The notes beneath the pieces were generated by a model. The model had not been told where the DNA came from and ran no database searches. It saw nothing but the letters and a program-made list of their open reading frames with translations. A program made the translations under genes and the position numbers. DNA of 10,203 bases from Saccoglossus kowalevskii (Eukaryota > Hemichordata > Enteropneusta > Harrimaniidae). Of this stretch, positions 7,616-10,203 are shown in pieces (the first letter of the stretch is position 1; each line of letters begins with the position of its first letter). The DNA lies in contig NW_003134863.1 in assembly GCF_000003605.2 (NCBI RefSeq), positions 39,743 to 49,945 of the forward strand, written 5' to 3'.

Positions 7616-8250
7616 GTCCATACTTTTCTGTACATTATTACCATTCCATACTTTTCTGTACATTATTACCATTCCATACTTTTCTGTACATTATTACCAT
7701 TCCATACTTTTCTGTACATTATTACCATTCCATACTTTTCTGTACATTATTACCATTCCATATTTTTCTGTACATTATTACCATTCCATACTTTTCTGTA
7801 CATTATTACCATTCCATACTTTTCTGTACATTATTACCATTCCATACTTTTCTGTACATTATTACCATTCCATATTTTTCTGTACATTATTACCATTCCA
7901 TACTTTTCTGTACATTATTACCATTCCATACTTTTCTGTACATTATTACCATTCCATACTTTTCTGTACATTATTACCATTCCATACTTTTCTGTACATT
8001 ATTACCATTCCATACTTTTCTGTACATTATTACCATTCCATACTTTTCTGTACATTATTACCATTCCATACTTTTCTGTACATTATTACCATTCCATACT
8101 TTTCTGTACATTATTACCATTCCATACTTTTCTGTACATTATTACCATTCCATACTTTTCTGTACATTATTACCATTCCATACTTTTCTGTACATTATTA
8201 CCATTCCATACTTTTCTGTACATTATTACCATTCCATACTTTTCTGTACA
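7616..8250 (+). repeat. Family D minisatellite, first block, 28-bp unit, 22 full copies plus a leading partial
   Basis: Taking the phase TTATTACCATTCCATACTTT then TCTGTACA, 22 units of exactly 28 bases fill 7635-8250, after a partial copy at 7616-7634. All are identical except two that carry TATTTTT instead of TACTTTT (7761-7767 and 7873-7879). There is one G per unit (13 T, 7 A, 7 C, 1 G), so the strands are strongly asymmetric. The plus strand lacks TAA, TAG and TGA altogether, so all three plus-strand frames stay open and give the same 28-residue Ile/Tyr/Phe/His-rich repeat in shifted phase. The extreme uniformity indicates very recent expansion or active homogenisation. Confidence 0.97.
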
Positions 8251-8389
8251 TTTGACACCATTTGATACCCTTTTCTGCATTTGATACCCTTTTCTGTACA
8301 TTTGATACCATTTGATACCCTTTTCTGCATTTGATACCATTTGATACCCTTTTCTGCATTTGATACCATTTGATACCCTTTTCTGTACA
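8251..8389 (+). repeat. Family E, first block (units of 29, 21, 29, 29 and 31 bp)
   Basis: The E unit reads TTTGATACCATTTGATACCC then TTTTCTGCA (29 bases), or ends in TTTTCTGTACA (31 bases). A short form lacks one TTTGATACCA copy. The opening unit has GACACC for GATACC. The block ends in CTGTACA, the same hexamer-containing end as D units, so the switch to D occurs at a shared CTTTTCTGTACATT word. Confidence 0.93.
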
Positions 8390-8585
8390 TTATTACCATT
8401 CCATACTTTTCTGTACATTATTACCATTCCATACTTTTCTGTACATTATTACCATTCCATACTTTGCTGTACATTATTACCATTCCATACTTTTCTGTAC
8501 ATTATTACCATTCCATACTTTTCTGTACATTATTACCATTCCATACTTTTCTGTACATTATTACCATTCCATACTTTTCTGTACA
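8390..8585 (+). repeat. Family D, second block, seven 28-bp copies
   Basis: Seven units of exactly 28 bases, identical to those of 7635-8250 except that the first carries the E-type junction upstream and one has CTTTGCTG for CTTTTCTG (G at 8466). The block is the D part of copy 2 of the 335-bp duplication. Confidence 0.95.
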
Positions 8586-8931
8586 TTTGACACCATTTGA
8601 TACCCTTTTCTGCATTTGATACCCTTTTCTGTACATTTGATACCATTTGATACCCTTTTCTGCATTTGATACCATTTGATACCCTTTTCTGCATTTGATA
8701 CCATTTGATACCCTTTTCTGTACATTTGATACCATTTGATACCCTTTTCTGTACATTTGATACCATTTGATACCCTTTTCTGCATTTGATACCATTTGAT
8801 ACCCTTTTCTGCATTTGATACCATTTGATACCCTTTTCTGTACATTTGATACCATTTGATACCCTTTTCTGCATTTGATACCCTTGCGTATCCTTCTCTG
8901 CATTTAGTGCCTTTCCATACCCTTCTCTGCG
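8586..8931 (+). repeat. Family E, second block, 12 units, decaying at its right end
   Basis: Units begin at 8586, 8615, 8636, 8665, 8694, 8725, 8756, 8785, 8814, 8845, 8874 and 8903. Lengths are 29, 21, 29, 29, 31, 31, 29, 29, 31, 29, 29 and 29. The first five repeat the 8251-8389 block exactly. A 29-29-31 pattern then recurs (8636-8724 and 8756-8844), an 89-base higher-order unit. The last two units are diverged (CCCTTGCGTATCCTTCTCTG and TTTAGTGCCTTTCCATACCC). Minus-strand open frames of 113-132 codons here are repeat translations, not genes. Confidence 0.95.
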
Positions 8932-8999
8932 TCAACATCCAATACCACTCTGCCTTTGGTACACTTCATACCTCCTCTTATAAACTTCTATACCCATCA
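8932..8999 (+). repeat. Strongly decayed E units at the array edge
   Basis: Words such as CCAATACCACTCTGCCTTTG, TACACTTCATACCTCCTCTT and TCTATACCCATCATTGC keep the T-R-ATACC-Y-rich-CTGC rhythm of E at roughly 22-30 base spacing. They then fade into unique sequence. The gradual loss is the expected edge effect of an array homogenised from its centre. Confidence 0.45.
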
Positions 9000-9646
9000 T
9001 TGCTTGACATTACAGAAACAGAGTCATAGTGCATAGTTACTTTAATTGTAAAAATGTCGCGTCTCCGTCTCTGCAACTGTGAGCACACGTGTTACTGTTA
9101 CATTCACTTCCAGAATTTACGAGTATATATATTACTTCCCAATGTACATGGTTTGATGGATCAATTATTTGTCTATCTCAAGATAGTTTTCATACGTTAT
9201 GACAAACAGTAAATGCAGCCTATCATTATGCACTAATTAAATATAGAGTCAGGCTCTGCCATGTTTTCATTATTTTATAAGTAAGCTTGTCTCGAAGTGC
9301 ACCCTCTAGTGTCGCTATATCATTGACCGATATTACATGCAATAAAATATATTTGCTACATGTGAAGACTACTCCCACGTGACCATTGCTTACGCCTGGA
9401 CTGGGGCTTTCGGTTGGCGCCTACATATATTGACTGAATCACTATCACATTAGCTGTTATCAGATTGATGTTTTAAATACCACATTTTTGTTTTTTTACC
9501 AATATATGCCAATGCAATATAGAATGCCTCGATTTAACAGGTTATCCAGGTGAAATTACAGTTAATATGTCCTTGTATAACACAGTATTTTTAAATCCGT
9601 CCAACAAAGTTGCGGTCATAGAGTTTTTTTTTCAAGTTGAGCTTCA
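9000..9646. other. Unique AT-rich region, no gene recognised
   Basis: Single-copy sequence with frequent stops in all frames, poly-T runs at 9488-9497 and 9625-9633, and no recognisable RNA gene or mobile-element reading frame. One motif of possible interest, CACCCTCTAGTGTCGCTAT near 9300-9318, resembles a CTCF-type site. Confidence 0.5.
9300..9318. promoter_or_regulatory. CTCF-like motif (weak, by eye)
   Basis: CACCCTCTAGTGTCGCTAT can be aligned to the reverse complement of the bilaterian CTCF core. CCCTCTAGTGTC against CCCCCTGGTGGC agrees at 9 of 12 positions. One match of this quality in 10 kb may be chance, and no paired site or conservation evidence is available. Confidence 0.12.
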
Positions 9647-10203
9647 TATATTATAATGTGTTATTGGAAGCTAATACTAGAGATAACATGTTGTATTTGC
9701 GCAGTATACGTAATATAATATAATGTGTTACTAGCGGCCAATACTAGAGATAACGTGGTTATATTGATGCGGAATACGTAATATATAATATAATGAGTTA
9801 TTAGCGGCCAATACTAGAGATAACGTGGTTGTATTGATGCAGTATACGTAATATAATATAATGTGTTATTAGCGGATAATACTAGAGATAACGTGGTTGT
9901 ATTGATGCAGTATACGTAAAATAATATGTGTTATTAGCGGCCAATACTAGAGATAACGTGGTTGTATTGATACAGTATACGTAATATAATATAATGTGTT
10001 ATTAGTGGATAATACTAGAGATAACGTGTTGTATTGATGCAGTATACATAATATAATATAATGTGTTATTAGCGGATAATACTAGAGATAACGTGGTTGT
10101 ATTGATGCAGTATACGTAATATAATATAATGTGTTATTAGCGGCCAATACTAGAGATAACGTGGTTGTATTGATACAGTATACGTAATATAATGTGTTAT
10201 TAA
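9647..10203 (+). repeat. Family F tandem repeat, 68-bp unit, more than 8 copies, runs off the window
   Basis: The anchor ACTAGAGATAAC occurs at 9676, 9743, 9813, 9881, 9946, 10014, 10081 and 10149, spaced 67, 70, 68, 65, 68, 67 and 68 bases. The unit is TAATATAATATAATGTGTTA, then TTAGCGGCCAATACTAGAGA, then TAACGTGGTTGTATTGATGC, then AGTATACG. Length changes fall mainly in the TAATATAATATA tract, as expected from slippage. Two subtypes alternate irregularly: GCGGCCAAT (units 2, 3, 5, 8) and G(C/T)GGATAAT (units 4, 6, 7). The first unit is the most diverged (GGAAGCTAAT, TTTGCGCAG), so the true left edge is near 9647. The array continues past the end. Confidence 0.96.

Larger units (their letters stand above)
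8055..8724 (+). repeat. 335-bp tandem duplication of a D-E block, one base different
   Basis: 8055-8389 (seven D units plus the first E block) and 8390-8724 (seven D units plus the first 139 bases of the second E block) align without gaps over 335 bases. The only difference I find is T at 8131 against G at 8466. Even the irregular order of E unit lengths (29, 21, 29, 29, 31) and the single GACACC variant are shared, so this is one duplication event, not parallel growth. Confidence 0.93.

Noticed and set aside
7532-8284. 250-codon plus-strand open frame and the overlapping 217- and 213-codon frames
   Set aside because: All three are the same stop-free 28-base repeat read in different frames, so length is no evidence of coding. 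There is no non-repeat domain, and related E sequence interrupts the pattern.
8170-8938. Minus-strand Lys/Gly/Tyr/Gln-rich open frames (85-132 codons)
   Set aside because: These are overlapping frames through the E repeat, existing in several phases at once. That is a repeat artefact rather than a gene.
9647-10203. Telomeric or rRNA-spacer identity for the 68-bp repeat
   Set aside because: No TTAGGG- or TTAGG-type hexamer runs and no rRNA sequence are present, so only the term tandem repeat is supported.

Overview
This window looks like non-coding nuclear DNA from a eukaryote. It contains no operon structure, no gene-length conserved ORF, no tRNA or rRNA that I can recognise, and no transposase or reverse-transcriptase reading frame. 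AT-rich unique DNA alternates with long, near-perfect minisatellites. The style (several unrelated 22-68 bp tandem families within 10 kb, higher-order duplication, CpG-to-TpG/CpA variants suggesting cytosine methylation) fits an intron or intergenic region of an invertebrate animal, perhaps a marine one. The lineage is inference and cannot be fixed from this sequence.

Layout. 1-380 is AT-rich unique DNA. 381-718 is family A, a 22-bp repeat with 15 copies in perfect register. 719-3096 is the longest unique stretch, with no convincing gene. 3097-3377 is a 35-bp repeat with 8 copies, most of which carry a perfect 9-bp hairpin. 3378-3720 is unique and AT-rich. 3721-7462 is a composite of two families: a 30-bp unit (B) and a 46-bp CpG-rich unit (C), in the order B-C-B-C, with a 0.5-0.6 kb internal duplication (4059-4540 and 4955-5556) and an expanded C block of about 43 units. 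7463-7615 is a short spacer holding one decayed unit of the next family. 7616-8931 is a composite of a 28-bp unit (D) and a related 29/31-bp unit (E) in the order D-E-D-E, including a 335-bp tandem duplication whose copies differ at one base. It decays gradually up to about 8999. 9000-9646 is unique AT-rich DNA. 9647-10203 is a 68-bp repeat (F) with more than 8 copies that runs off the window edge.

Tandem arrays cover roughly 60% of the window. The long open reading frames here follow from repeat composition: unit lengths divisible by three, or units lacking stop trinucleotides. I do not call any as a gene. The main interest is structural and evolutionary: how B and C became interleaved, how D appears to have arisen inside an older E array, the hairpin-bearing 35-bp repeat, and a 2-kb CpG-dense, CRE-like repeat block in AT-rich surroundings.
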